Origin: Pigmentiphaga sp. NML030171
Lineage (GTDB): Bacteria > Pseudomonadota > Gammaproteobacteria > Burkholderiales > Burkholderiaceae_B
Reading direction: 5' to 3'
DNA length: 61,980 nt
NCBI RefSeq assembly: GCF_002188635.1
Contig: NZ_NINX01000011.1
Location: 1 to 61,980, forward strand
Below the pieces are notes generated by a model. The model searched no databases, was not told the origin of the DNA, and worked only from the letters and a program-made list of their open reading frames with translations. Of this stretch, positions 44,421 to 53,558 are shown piece after piece. The position numbers and the translations under genes are program-made. Numbering within the stretch: position 1 is the stretch's first letter; every line of letters starts with the position of its first letter.

Positions 44421-46595
44421 ATGGCGAACGGACTTTATCGACTTGCCGAAGGCCACCCCTATCCCCTGGGGGCGACATGGGACGGACGAGGCACCAATTT
44501 CGCGCTGTTCTCGGCCCATGCCACCAAGGTGGAGCTGTGCCTGTTCGACGCGCACGGCCATGAGACCGAACGGATCGAACTGCCCGAGTTCACCGACGAG
44601 ATCTGGCACGGCTACCTGCACGGCCTGCAGCCGGGCACGCTGTACGGCTACCGGGTGCATGGTCCCTATGTCCCCGACGAGGGGCATCGCTTCAATCCCA
44701 ACAAGCTGCTGCTGGACCCCTACGCCAAGGCCCACGCGGGCCAGTTGAAGTGGTCGCCGGAGGTGTTCGGCTACCGCGTGGGCGATCCGGACGCGGACCT
44801 GTCCTTCGACGAACGCGACAGCGCGCCCTTCGTCCCCAAGTGCATCGTGGTCGACTCGACGTCGGGAAGCCGCCCCGAACGGCTGCGCGTGCCCTGGGAC
44901 CTGACCGTCCTGTACGAGATGCATGCGGCGGGCTACACCCGGCTGCACCCGGCCGTGCCGCCCGAACTGCGCGGGACCCTGGCCGGGCTGCAGCATCCCG
45001 AAGTCATCTCCTACCTGCGCGGCCTGGGCGTGACGTCGGTGGAACTGCTGCCGGTGCATACCTTCGTCAACGACAACCACCTCCTCGAAAAAGGACTGAC
45101 CAACTACTGGGGCTACAACACCCTGGGCTTCTTCGCGCCCGACCCGCGCTATTTCGCCGGCGAGGCCGTGCAGGAATTCAAGGGCATGGTGGACCGCTTC
45201 CACGATGCCGGCCTGGAAGTCATCCTGGACGTGGTCTACAACCATACGGCCGAAGGCAATGAAATGGGGCCGACGCTGTCCTTCAAGGGCATCGACAACG
45301 CCTCGTACTACCGCCTCCTGCCCGACCAGGCCCGCTACTACATCAATGACACGGGTACCGGTAACACCTTGAACCTGAGCCATCCGCGCACGCTGCAAAT
45401 GGTGACGGACAGCCTGCGCTACTGGGTCGCGGAGATGAAGGTGGACGGCTTCCGCTTCGACCTGGCCACCATACTGGGGCGCGAGACCCATGGCTTCGAC
45501 GAAGGCGGCGGCTTTCTCGACAGTTGCCGCCAGGATCCGATCCTCTCCAGCGTCAAGCTCATCGCCGAACCCTGGGATTGCGGCCCAGGCGGCTATCAGG
45601 TCGGCGGCTTCCCGCCCGGCTGGGCCGAATGGAACGACCGCTTCCGCGACACCGTGCGCGGCTTCTGGAAGGGCGATGCCGGCACGGCCGCCGACTTCGC
45701 CACCCGGATCACCGCGTCGGGCGACCGGTTCAACCGCCGCGGACGCAAGCCCTGGGCCAGCGTGAACTTCATCACCGCGCACGACGGATTCACGCTGAAC
45801 GACCTGGTGTCCTACAACGACAAACACAACGAAGCCAACGGCGAGGACAACCGCGACGGACATTCGGACAACCGATCGTGGAACTGCGGCGCCGAAGGCC
45901 CGACCGACGACCCCGACATCCGCGCGCTGCGCGAACGCCAGAAGCGCAACATGCTGGCGACCCTGCTGCTGTCGCAGGGCACGCCCATGATCCTGGCCGG
46001 CGACGAGTTCGGCCGCACCCAGCGGGGCAACAACAACGCCTATTGCCAGGACAACGAGATCAGCTGGGTGGATTGGGAAGGGGTGGACGACGACGGCCGC
46101 GCGTTGCAGGAGTTCGTGCGCAAGCTCCTGTACCTGCGCCGGCGCCTGCCGGTCCTGCGGCGCAACCGTTTCCTGACGGGAGAGTACAACGAAGCCCTGG
46201 ACGTCACCGACGTACAGTGGCTCTCGCCCGCCGCGACGCCGCTGACCGGCGAACAATGGGCCGACGAATCCATGCGCTGCTTCGGCATGCTGATCGACGG
46301 CCGCGCCCAGGCCTCGGGCATCAAGCGCCCGGCCTCGGATGCGACGCTGCTGCTGGTCTTCAACGCCCATCACGACACGGTCAACTTCACGCTGCCGGAC
46401 GTCCCCGGCCCCGATGCCTGGACCTGCCTGCTGGACACCAACATGCCGGTGCGCGAAGACCTGCCGGTATTCAACGCAGGGGACGTCTACCAGGTCACCG
46501 CGCACTCCCTGCTGCTGTTCGCGCTCGAGGCCAAGGGCGCCTCGGCACGCGTGCTGGCCAACATCGAGACCCGCCTGACCGACGCGCCGGAATAG
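44421..46595 (+). CDS. glgX: Glycogen debranching enzyme GlgX
   Basis: Isoamylase-type enzyme (GH13) that removes short alpha-1,6 branches from phosphorylase-trimmed glycogen. 724 residues: CBM48 domain (YPLGATWDGRGTNFALFSA, then YGYRVHGPY) and the (beta/alpha)8 barrel with DVVYNHTAEGNEMGPT, nucleophile D347 (GFRFDLA), acid/base E383 (LIAEPWD) and D455 (TAHDGFT). No other glycogen genes are adjacent, and an orphan histidine kinase follows. Isolated glgX/treX genes occur widely; maltodextrin degradation is an alternative role. Confidence 0.95.
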   Translation: MANGLYRLAEGHPYPLGATWDGRGTNFALFSAHATKVELCLFDAHGHETERIELPEFTDEIWHGYLHGLQPGTLYGYRVHGPYVPDEGHRFNPNKLLLDPYAKAHAGQLKWSPEVFGYRVGDPDADLSFDERDSAPFVPKCIVVDSTSGSRPERLRVPWDLTVLYEMHAAGYTRLHPAVPPELRGTLAGLQHPEVISYLRGLGVTSVELLPVHTFVNDNHLLEKGLTNYWGYNTLGFFAPDPRYFAGEAVQEFKGMVDRFHDAGLEVILDVVYNHTAEGNEMGPTLSFKGIDNASYYRLLPDQARYYINDTGTGNTLNLSHPRTLQMVTDSLRYWVAEMKVDGFRFDLATILGRETHGFDEGGGFLDSCRQDPILSSVKLIAEPWDCGPGGYQVGGFPPGWAEWNDRFRDTVRGFWKGDAGTAADFATRITASGDRFNRRGRKPWASVNFITAHDGFTLNDLVSYNDKHNEANGEDNRDGHSDNRSWNCGAEGPTDDPDIRALRERQKRNMLATLLLSQGTPMILAGDEFGRTQRGNNNAYCQDNEISWVDWEGVDDDGRALQEFVRKLLYLRRRLPVLRRNRFLTGEYNEALDVTDVQWLSPAATPLTGEQWADESMRCFGMLIDGRAQASGIKRPASDATLLLVFNAHHDTVNFTLPDVPGPDAWTCLLDTNMPVREDLPVFNAGDVYQVTAHSLLLFALEAKGASARVLANIETRLTDAPE

Positions 46596-46705
46596 ACCAA
46601 ATTGGTTCTTGCATGGCCGCGCCGATTCCCAGCCCCGGGGGAAGCCGGTACAATCCGGCGCGGCTGCCACAAGTAACCCTTTATTTCAATTGATACCAAG
46701 TTCCA

Positions 46706-48613
46706 ATGTCGGCTGACCGAGCAAGCGCCCAGGCAGGCGACGCCGGAGCCGCTGCCCCCGCCCAAGTCCGCCTTCCCGTCCGTGGACGGGGCCTGATATA
46801 CGGATGCTCCGCGCTGGCCCTGCTGGCCTGCGCGGTCACCGGCGGCCTGCAATGGCCCATCGCCCTGCCGTTGATCTCCACGCTGGTCGCCGGCGTCATC
46901 GTGCTACCCCTGCGCGAATCGACGCTGCTGTCGGCGGCCTCGGTGGTCTTCACCTCGCTGCTGGATTTCTGGAACTGGATGATCGGTCCGCTGCCGCTGG
47001 TCTGGCGTCTGCCCGACGTCCCGGTCGCGCCGCTGTTCGCCGTGACCACGCTGCTGTCCGTCGCCGTGGTTCACCTCTGCCTGTCGGCATCGCAGGCGGC
47101 GGGCCAGCGGCTGGCTGCGCGAGCGGCCCTCGACCGCCCCGCGCGGCCGGCCACACACATGGAGCCGCTGCTGGACCGCCTGCCGCACGCCATGGCGATC
47201 GCCGGCGCCGACGGCGCGCTGGCCTATGCCAACGGCCCCTACCTGGCCCTGATCGACAAGCCCGCCGACGTCGCGCTGGGGCGCACCATGCGCGAGCTGT
47301 GGCCGCGCCGCGCGGCCTCGCTGTGCGCGCCCCACCTGGAACAGGCCGCCCAGGGCAAGGCCGCGAGTTTCCGGCTGCCCTTCACCACGCCCGACAACGT
47401 CAAGCGCGAATTCGACGTCTTCCTCTCGCCCCACGCCGATACGGACGGGGGCACCCAGGCCACACTGATGATGCTGGTGGACGTGACCGACGCGGTACGC
47501 GCCAAGCATGGCCTGATCGAACGCGAATCGATGTACAAGGCCGTCATCGAGCATGCTCCCATCGGCATCCTGACCCAGGTCGACGGCCTGCTGATCTATG
47601 CCAACCCCGCGGCGCTGCTCATGCTGTCGGCGGACTGGTCGGGCCGCGCCATCGGACGGCCGTTCTCGGACTTCATCGTCGACAAGGACCGCGAAAAGGT
47701 CCGCCGGCGCATCGAGGAACTCGCCCAGGCCCCGGGCTTCGCCGAGTTCAGGCCCTATCGGCTGGTGGCGCTGGACGGCCAGAAGCGCGACGTCGAGCTG
47801 GCCGCGATCAGCGTCACCCGGGACGGCAGACAGCGGGTCGAATTGTTCTGCGTCGACGTCACGGAACACCGGCTGGCCGAGGACAAGATCCGGCAGTTGA
47901 ACGAAACCCTGGAGCTGCGCGTGGCCGAGCGGACGGCCGAACTCGAGGCGTTCACCAGTTCCGTCAGCCACGACCTGCGTGCGCCGGCCCGCCAGATCAT
48001 GTCGGCCGCCGATATCATGCTGCGCAAGGCCGGACAGCCGGGCGGCGACATCAAGCCCATGCTGTCGGCGCTCCTGACCACCGCCGAGCGCATGAACCGC
48101 ACCATCGACGCGCTGCTGGAGCTGTCACGCCTGGGACGCGCCGGCATCGTGCCCTCGCTGTGGCCGCTGGGCACCATGGTGCAGGAAATCCAGTCGGAAA
48201 TGGCCGCCAACGTGGCGGACCGCACGGTCTCGTGGCGCATCGACAAACTGCCGCGCGTGTTCGCCGATCCCCACCTGATCCGGCTGGTCATGGTCAATCT
48301 GCTGGACAACGCGGTCAAGTTCACCCGCTATACCCCCAACGCGCTGATCGAGGTCTGGGCGGACGAGTACGAGCAGACCATCGCCATCAACGTACGCGAC
48401 AACGGCGCCGGCTTCGACATGCGTCAGGCCGGCAAACTCTTCACCATGTTCAGCCGGTTGCATTCCAACCGGGATTTCGAAGGCACCGGCGTCGGATTGG
48501 CGCATTGCCGCCGCATCGTCGAGCGCCACGGGGGGCGCATCGTCGCCCATGGCGAACCCGGCAAGGGCGCCACGCTCCGGTTCACGCTGCCGCACGAACC
48601 CCATTCCGTATAA
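46706..48613 (+). CDS. PAS-domain sensor histidine kinase (orphan)
   Basis: 635 residues. Two or more hydrophobic segments in the first 135 residues form a membrane anchor (LIYGCSALALLACAVTGGL and later LFAVTTLLSVAVVHLCLSA). Two PAS domains follow (about 150-260 and 270-400), then the phosphoacceptor H422 in SSVSHDLRAPARQI, N-box LLDNAVKFTRY, G1 DNGAGFDM and G2 GTGVGLAHCRRIV. The H-box type is close to phytochrome-like/ArcB-type kinases. No response regulator is in the window. The signal is unknown; a PAS pair suggests redox, light or small-molecule sensing. Confidence 0.9.
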   Translation: MSADRASAQAGDAGAAAPAQVRLPVRGRGLIYGCSALALLACAVTGGLQWPIALPLISTLVAGVIVLPLRESTLLSAASVVFTSLLDFWNWMIGPLPLVWRLPDVPVAPLFAVTTLLSVAVVHLCLSASQAAGQRLAARAALDRPARPATHMEPLLDRLPHAMAIAGADGALAYANGPYLALIDKPADVALGRTMRELWPRRAASLCAPHLEQAAQGKAASFRLPFTTPDNVKREFDVFLSPHADTDGGTQATLMMLVDVTDAVRAKHGLIERESMYKAVIEHAPIGILTQVDGLLIYANPAALLMLSADWSGRAIGRPFSDFIVDKDREKVRRRIEELAQAPGFAEFRPYRLVALDGQKRDVELAAISVTRDGRQRVELFCVDVTEHRLAEDKIRQLNETLELRVAERTAELEAFTSSVSHDLRAPARQIMSAADIMLRKAGQPGGDIKPMLSALLTTAERMNRTIDALLELSRLGRAGIVPSLWPLGTMVQEIQSEMAANVADRTVSWRIDKLPRVFADPHLIRLVMVNLLDNAVKFTRYTPNALIEVWADEYEQTIAINVRDNGAGFDMRQAGKLFTMFSRLHSNRDFEGTGVGLAHCRRIVERHGGRIVAHGEPGKGATLRFTLPHEPHSV

Positions 48614-48684
48614 ACCCGGAGGCGCGCCCTTCGGTACCTGTATCCGTATGTAAAACGCCACTGCAACATTACATTGCGGAAATG

Positions 48685-48715
48685 TTTACAGGATGCAACA
48701 CCGAAAACATAGAAT
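48685..48715 (+). promoter_or_regulatory. Possible promoter of the zinc-ribbon peptide gene
   Basis: -35 TTTACA (48685-48690) and -10 TAGAAT (48710-48715), 19-base spacer (long), in an AT-rich gap about 35 bases before the start codon. Confidence 0.4.
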
Positions 48716-48747
48716 AAACGGTCCCTATTCCTCGCTTTCGAGGTGCC

Positions 48748-48942
48748 ATGACCACCCTCGCCTACAGCTCGCTCGCGGTTGCCTTCCTGCTGGGCCTGCT
48801 CAAGTTCCGCGCGTCGTGGCGCAAGCGGCGCCGGCTGCGGGAAATCGAGTTGCGAGGCGGGTCACTGTGCATGGAATGCGGCCGATACCTGAAGCCGCAC
48901 GCCCGTTACTGCCCGCATTGCCTGGCCGAACAGCGCGGCTAG
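48748..48942 (+). CDS. Small membrane-anchored zinc-ribbon protein (64 residues)
   Basis: N-terminal hydrophobic helix (about 3-20, TTLAYSSLAVAFLLGLL), then a strongly basic juxtamembrane stretch RASWRKRRRLREIELR, then a zinc ribbon with C41-x2-C44 (CMECG) and C55-x2-C58 (CPHC). The layout predicts an N-out or tail-in peptide with the Zn knuckle in the cytoplasm, possibly binding nucleic acid or a partner protein. It stands between the histidine kinase and a convergent GNAT gene. No family recognised. Confidence 0.75.
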   Translation: MTTLAYSSLAVAFLLGLLKFRASWRKRRRLREIELRGGSLCMECGRYLKPHARYCPHCLAEQRG

Positions 48943-48951
48943 GAACGGCGG

Positions 48952-49674
48952 TCAGGCCGGGGCCACGCGGCTTCGGATCTCTGCCAGCGTTTCGATCTGG
49001 CGGCCCTGCCCGTCGAAATTGGCGGGGTCGAGCCATCGCCCATACGCCGCATGCAGGGCCGGATAGTCGCTGTCGATGATCGAATACCATGCCGTATCGC
49101 GATTGCGCCCGCGCGTGACCACGGCCTGGCGGAAAATCCCTTCGAAGGTGAAGCCGTAGCGCGAAGCCGCCGCGCGTGACGGGGCGTTCAGCGCGTCGCA
49201 CTTCCACTCGAAACGGCGATAGCCGAGGTCTTCGAACACATGCCCGAGCAGGAGCGCCATCGTTTCGGTGGCGATGCGCGTGCGCTTCATGCGCGGCGAA
49301 TAGGTGACACTGCCCACTTCGATCACGCCGTTGGGCGCATCGATGCGCATGAGGGCGATCGTGCCCACCGCCTGTCCGCTGGCGAGGTCGATCACGGCAT
49401 AATGCATGGGATCGTTCAAGCCCGCGACCGTTTCCAGATAGCGGCGATAGGCATCCAGCGAGTCGAACGGGCCGACGGAAAGATAGGTCCAGTCGCGCCA
49501 GTCGGGCGCATCGCGATACGCCTCGTAAAGCTCGGCCGCATGGCGCTCCGGATCGATGCGCTCGATCCTGCAATAGCGCCCCGCGAGCGTTCGGCCATCG
49601 GGAAGCCGGGCGCCTTGCCAATCCGGCAGGGCCGCACCGACCGGCTGTTGGAATTCGTTCAATCTGGCCGTCAC
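48952..49674 (-). CDS. GNAT-family N-acetyltransferase (RimJ/RimL-like)
   Basis: Acetyl-CoA-dependent transferase of 240 residues. Motif A region is the VGSVTYSPRMKRTRIATEAM-like stretch (EVGSVTYSPRMKRTRIATET), followed by FEWKCDALNAPSRAAASRYGFTFEGIFR split into the RimJ/RimL signature of protein N-terminal or small-molecule acetylation. The start is GTG at 49674 with AGGCGGGAA upstream; an ATG at 49749 would run through what looks like untranslated sequence. Converges on the zinc-ribbon gene. Substrate unknown. Confidence 0.85.
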   Translation of the reverse strand: MTARLNEFQQPVGAALPDWQGARLPDGRTLAGRYCRIERIDPERHAAELYEAYRDAPDWRDWTYLSVGPFDSLDAYRRYLETVAGLNDPMHYAVIDLASGQAVGTIALMRIDAPNGVIEVGSVTYSPRMKRTRIATETMALLLGHVFEDLGYRRFEWKCDALNAPSRAAASRYGFTFEGIFRQAVVTRGRNRDTAWYSIIDSDYPALHAAYGRWLDPANFDGQGRQIETLAEIRSRVAPA

Positions 49675-49747
49675 GTCGTTCCCGCCTCTGCCTGGTGTGC
49701 AACGCTCCAAGATAAGCCAAGCCCGGCCTTTCCAAAAGCCCCATGGC

Positions 49748-49771
49748 AAAAGGCCTCCCGGGAGGGAGGCC
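49748..49771 (-). terminator. Intrinsic terminator of the GST/CoA-transferase operon
   Basis: Arms GGCCTCCC (49752-49759) and GGGAGGCC (49764-49771), loop GGGA; plus-strand AAAA precedes it, giving a TTTT on the minus strand. It ends the run starting at 53415. Confidence 0.75.
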
Positions 49772-49785
49772 GCCTGCGCGGTCTT

Positions 49786-50388
49786 TCAGGCCGCACGGAC
49801 CTGCCGGCGCCGCAGCTCGTCCTCGACGAATTCCATCCGGTCTTTACCCCAGAACAACTCGTCGCCCACGATGATCATCGGCACGCCGAACACGTCGCGC
49901 TCGATGCCCTCGTTGGTGCTTCGGGCCAGTTCCTCGGCGATCTCGTCCGAGGCGCTCACGCGCTCGAACTCGTCCGGATCCACCCCCAGCGCCTGGGCGA
50001 TGGGCCGCAGGCCGGCATACTCGGCAATGCTGGCGTCGCCCTGCTCCCAGTAGCACTCCATGACCCGTTCGACGAACGCCAGTTCCTTGCCGTGGCGGCG
50101 CATGGCCAGCGATCCGCGCAAGGCGCGGCTGGACTTGATCGGGAATTCGCGCGGCATCTGGAATGGCAGGCCGTACTTCTCGGCCCAGCGCATCAGGTCG
50201 CGCTTGCGGTTGCGCAGCTTCGCCTTGGGCTCCTTCATCAGTTCGTAGTTGTTGCTGCGGAACACGTAGCCCAGGTTGAACGGGTGCAGCACCAGCTCGG
50301 CTCCGTAGCGCGCCAGCAGTGGCTTGATCAGCTTGATGGCGAAATAGGTATTGGTGCTCCCCACGTCCCAGTACATCTCGATCTTCAT
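49786..50388 (-). CDS. DsbA-fold 2-hydroxychromene-2-carboxylate isomerase-like protein
   Basis: Kappa-GST/HCCA isomerase family, thioredoxin-type fold with a helical insert, 200 residues. It begins MKIEMYWDVGSTNTYFAIKL, with the Ser that replaces Cys of DsbA, and has GVPMIIVGDELFWGKDRMEFVEDEL at the C-terminus, the family glutathione-site region. HCCA isomerases use glutathione in naphthalene-type breakdown; others in the family have unknown substrates. ATG at 50388 is preceded by GGAG. It is the last gene of an operon with GST, CoA-transferase and Bug. Confidence 0.87.
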   Translation of the reverse strand: MKIEMYWDVGSTNTYFAIKLIKPLLARYGAELVLHPFNLGYVFRSNNYELMKEPKAKLRNRKRDLMRWAEKYGLPFQMPREFPIKSSRALRGSLAMRRHGKELAFVERVMECYWEQGDASIAEYAGLRPIAQALGVDPDEFERVSASDEIAEELARSTNEGIERDVFGVPMIIVGDELFWGKDRMEFVEDELRRRQVRAA

Positions 50389-50420
50389 CGCGTCTTGCTC
50401 CAGAAAAAACCGCGTCCGTG

Positions 50421-51386
50421 CTATTGCGCCAATCCCTGCGACTGCTGGATGAGTGGTGTCCACGTAGCCACCTGGCTCTTGAGCTTCTGCTCCAGCGCAG
50501 CGGGCGTCGCACGCTCGGCACCCACGGGCATGGCGCCCAGTTTCTTCATGCTGTCGACGAAGGCCGGATCCGACTGGGCCGCCTGCAAGGCCTGCTGCAA
50601 CCGGCCGATCACGGCCGGCGGCGTGGCGCGCGGCGCGTACAGGCCGTGCCAGACGGTGACCTCGAAGCCGGGCAGGCCTTGCTCGCTCAGGGTAGGCAGT
50701 TCCGGCAGCGAAGGCAGGCGGACCGCCGTGGTGCTGCCATAGGCCTGCACGCGGTTCGTCAGGATGGGTTGCTGCGTGGTCGTGATCTGGTCGCACAGCA
50801 GGTCGACCTGACCGCCCTGCAGGTCTGTCATGGCCGGCGCGGCGCCCTTGTACGGGACGGTCGTCAGGGTCACCTTCAGGCGCGTCATCAGCATCAGCCC
50901 GCATAGATGGGAAGCGGTGCCGACACCGGCGTTGCTGAGGTTGATGCGCGAGCCCTGGCTTTTCAGGTAGGCAGAGAGCCCCTGGAAATTCCTCGGAGGC
51001 AGGTCTTTCTTGCCCACCAGGGTCATGGGTACATCGACCACTTCGCCCACATAGCCAAAGTCATGCACCGGATCGAACTTGATCTCAGGGGACAAGGCCT
51101 TCACGGTGGACATGCCAATGTTGTGGATCATCAGCGTGTAGCCGTCGGGTGCGGCGCGCAGCAGCGCTTCCGCGCCGACGATGCCGCCCGAGCTGGGGCG
51201 GTTGTCCACCACCACGGTCTGGCCCAGGTTGGCGCCCATGGCCAGAGCCAGATGGCGCGCGACCACATCCGTCGGTCCGCCGGCCGAGAAAGGCACGATC
51301 ATCGTGACGGGCCGCGTCGGAAAGGTCTGCGCCGATACCGGTCCGGCCGCCACGGCCAATGCCGCCGCAAGCATGAATGTCCGCAT
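50421..51386 (-). CDS. Bug-family substrate-binding protein (GST/CoA-transferase operon)
   Basis: 321-residue periplasmic receptor: signal MRTFMLAAALAVAAGPVSA, mature start QTFPTRP, ligand loop VTMIVPFSAGGPTDVVARHL, DNRPSSGGIVGAEA and TVPYKGAAPAMTDLQGG. It contains two Cys (LCGLML and LLCDQ), uncommon in the family. It stands between a CoA-transferase and an HCCA-isomerase-like gene, so the ligand may be an aromatic or dicarboxylic acid; inference only. Confidence 0.92.
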   Translation of the reverse strand: MRTFMLAAALAVAAGPVSAQTFPTRPVTMIVPFSAGGPTDVVARHLALAMGANLGQTVVVDNRPSSGGIVGAEALLRAAPDGYTLMIHNIGMSTVKALSPEIKFDPVHDFGYVGEVVDVPMTLVGKKDLPPRNFQGLSAYLKSQGSRINLSNAGVGTASHLCGLMLMTRLKVTLTTVPYKGAAPAMTDLQGGQVDLLCDQITTTQQPILTNRVQAYGSTTAVRLPSLPELPTLSEQGLPGFEVTVWHGLYAPRATPPAVIGRLQQALQAAQSDPAFVDSMKKLGAMPVGAERATPAALEQKLKSQVATWTPLIQQSQGLAQ

Positions 51387-51414
51387 GGTTCCTCCTCCTT
51401 GGATGGATGACTCG

Positions 51415-52680
51415 TCAGGCCGCCCCGCGTCTGCCGCGCGCGATCAGCCTGTCCTGTACCAGGACCTCCTGCGCGTAGAGCGTCTCGATGTCCTCGGGCC
51501 CCAGCCCCAACACCTCGCTCAACACGTCTTCGTTGTGCTCGCCCAGGGCATCGGCGCGCAGCTCGCTCGCCGGCTCCCAGGCGGAAAACCGGACAGGCAG
51601 TCCGGGGATGTCGAAATCGCCCAGCACCTCGTCCCGGACGCGCCGCACAGTGCCGCGCTCGCGCAGGTGCGGGTGCGCCATCGCCTCGTTCAGGGTCAGG
51701 ACGGGTGCACAGGGAATGCGATACGCTTCCAGGGCGGCAATGGCCGCCTCACAGGAATCGAAGCGCGCCAGCCACCGCTCCAACAAGATCTTGAGCGCGG
51801 CATTGTTATCGCGCCGCAGGGCCGGCGTGGCAAAGCGCGGATCGGCCAGCAGCTCGGGCATGTCCAGCGCGCGGACCAAGGCTTCCCATTGGTGGGGCAG
51901 CGTGGCCAGGGCGATGTAGCGGCCATCGCCGCAGCGGAACAATCCGGTCGGACCGCCGTCGGGATGCTGCGAGCCAGTGCGGCGCGGCGTGTAGGCGGGA
52001 CGCAGCGACACGCGCGGCACCGCCACCTCGTGCATCTGGAAATAGGTATCCAGCAACGAGGCCTCGACGTGCTGGCCTTCGCCTGTGCGTTCGCGATGCA
52101 GCAGCGCGTAGCCCACGGCCATCGCAGCGGCCAGGCCGGTGGCCGTATCGCCCACGGCCATCGTGATCATCGCTGGATCGCCATCCGGCTCGCCGATCAG
52201 GTCCGTGACCCCGGCATAGGCCTGGGCGACATAGTCGTAGCCGGGCTTGCGGCTCAGCGGCCCGTGCTGGCCCGCCAGCGAGATCGAGCACATGACCAGC
52301 CCCGGATTCGCTTCCCGCAAGGTTTCATAGGACAGCCCCGCACGCTCCATGACACCCGGACTGAAGTTCTCGACCAGCACGTCGCAGCGCGCGGCCAGTG
52401 CCTTGATCAGCGCCACGCCGCGCGGATGCTTCATGTCCACCGCCAGGCTGCGCTTGGAATGATTGTGCTGGAAGTAGTAGGTGCTACGGCTGGAGTTCTT
52501 GAGCAGCGGATCGCGCGAACGCAATCCGCCTATGCGGGTACGGTCGCCGAATGGCGCGAGTTCGAGCTTGATGACGTCGGCGCCTAGTTCGGCCATGATG
52601 CGCGAGCAGGTCGGCCCGGCCACGATCTGCGTCATATCCAGGACGCGGTATCCCTTGAGCATGGGCAAGGCGGCGGACAT
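51415..52680 (-). CDS. Family III (CaiB/BaiF) CoA-transferase
   Basis: 421 residues with LKGYRVLDMTQIVAGPTCSR at the N-terminus and the probable catalytic D149 in KPGYDYVAQAYAG. The NHSKRSLAVDMKHPRG block is conserved. It activates an unidentified carboxylic acid to its CoA thioester. Downstream of a GST gene (24 bases) and upstream of Bug (28 bases). A second CaiB-type gene lies beyond the LysR at 54616, so two CoA-transferases may act on the same pathway. Confidence 0.92.
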   Translation of the reverse strand: MSAALPMLKGYRVLDMTQIVAGPTCSRIMAELGADVIKLELAPFGDRTRIGGLRSRDPLLKNSSRSTYYFQHNHSKRSLAVDMKHPRGVALIKALAARCDVLVENFSPGVMERAGLSYETLREANPGLVMCSISLAGQHGPLSRKPGYDYVAQAYAGVTDLIGEPDGDPAMITMAVGDTATGLAAAMAVGYALLHRERTGEGQHVEASLLDTYFQMHEVAVPRVSLRPAYTPRRTGSQHPDGGPTGLFRCGDGRYIALATLPHQWEALVRALDMPELLADPRFATPALRRDNNAALKILLERWLARFDSCEAAIAALEAYRIPCAPVLTLNEAMAHPHLRERGTVRRVRDEVLGDFDIPGLPVRFSAWEPASELRADALGEHNEDVLSEVLGLGPEDIETLYAQEVLVQDRLIARGRRGAA

Positions 52681-52704
52681 GGGACTCCTTCGGTGTGATG
52701 GTTC

Positions 52705-53415
52705 TCAGGCGCGGCGTGCGCCGAACTGGGCGTCGCCGAACAGGTTGTTCCAACGCTCGCCCTGGGGCGGCGCGCCGCTGCGGTCCACCTTGCCGGCCAT
52801 TACCGCAAGCCCGCGCTGCACGGCCGGGCGGGCGCGGACCGCCGCGTACCAGCGTCTCAGGTTGGGCCAGGCATCGATGTCCTGGCCCTGCCACTTATAG
52901 GGGCGCAGCCAGGGGTAGGTGGCGATGTCGGCCAGTGTGCAGGCGTCTCCGGCCAGGTACTCGACCTCGCCCAGGCGGCGGTCGATCACGGCGTACAGAC
53001 GGTGTGCCTCGTTGGTGTAGCGTTCCACCGCGTATGGGATGGTTTCGGGCGCGTACTTGCGGAAGTGATGCGCCTGGCCCAGCATGGGGCCCACGCCGCC
53101 CATCTGGAACATCAGCCATTGCACGGTGGCATAGCGTCCGACAGGGTCCGCGGGCAGCAAGGGGCTGGCGAACTTCTCGGCCAGATACATCATGATCGCG
53201 CCCGATTCGAACATGGCCAGCGGCCGCCCACCCGGGCCGTCATGGTCCACGATGGCGGGCACCTTGTTGTTGGGGCTGATGGCCAGGAAGGCAGGATCGA
53301 ACTGCTCGCCCTTGCCGATGTGCACCGGCACGACGCGATAGGGCTGTTCCAGCTCCTCCAGCAGGATAGAGACCTTGTAGGCGTTGGGAGTGGTCCAGAA
53401 ATAGAGGTCGATCAT
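52705..53415 (-). CDS. Glutathione S-transferase (YfcG/YghU-like nu class)
   Basis: 236 residues. The N-terminal thioredoxin-fold domain reads MIDLYFWTTPNAYKVSILLE with Thr/Asn as expected for nu-class enzymes, NKVPAIVDHDGP (cis-Pro) and FESGAIMMYLAEKF; the C-terminal helical domain has YLAGDACTLADIATYPWL, the N-capping box. Nu-class GSTs show disulfide reductase and peroxidase activity. It heads an operon with CoA-transferase, Bug and an isomerase-type GST-fold protein and faces a LysR gene. A start at 53415 is used; upstream in-frame sequence lacks similarity. Confidence 0.9.
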   Translation of the reverse strand: MIDLYFWTTPNAYKVSILLEELEQPYRVVPVHIGKGEQFDPAFLAISPNNKVPAIVDHDGPGGRPLAMFESGAIMMYLAEKFASPLLPADPVGRYATVQWLMFQMGGVGPMLGQAHHFRKYAPETIPYAVERYTNEAHRLYAVIDRRLGEVEYLAGDACTLADIATYPWLRPYKWQGQDIDAWPNLRRWYAAVRARPAVQRGLAVMAGKVDRSGAPPQGERWNNLFGDAQFGARRA

Positions 53416-53510
53416 GATGTCCGTGCCCTTGCGCGACTTCGCCGGGAATGGGAGCCATGGTAGGGACATCGATCCGTCGGGAATAATAGGACATTGCGAT
53501 CCCGGTATAC

Positions 53511-53538
53511 GCGGAACCTATGGTCTACAGTGTTCCGC
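53511..53538. promoter_or_regulatory. Inverted repeat in the GST/LysR gap
   Basis: Arms GCGGAAC (53511-53517) and GTTCCGC (53532-53538) separated by 14 bases, 20 bases before the LysR start. Length and position fit a LysR operator. Confidence 0.5.
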
Positions 53539-53558
53539 CTCGAGTACGAAGGAAGGAC

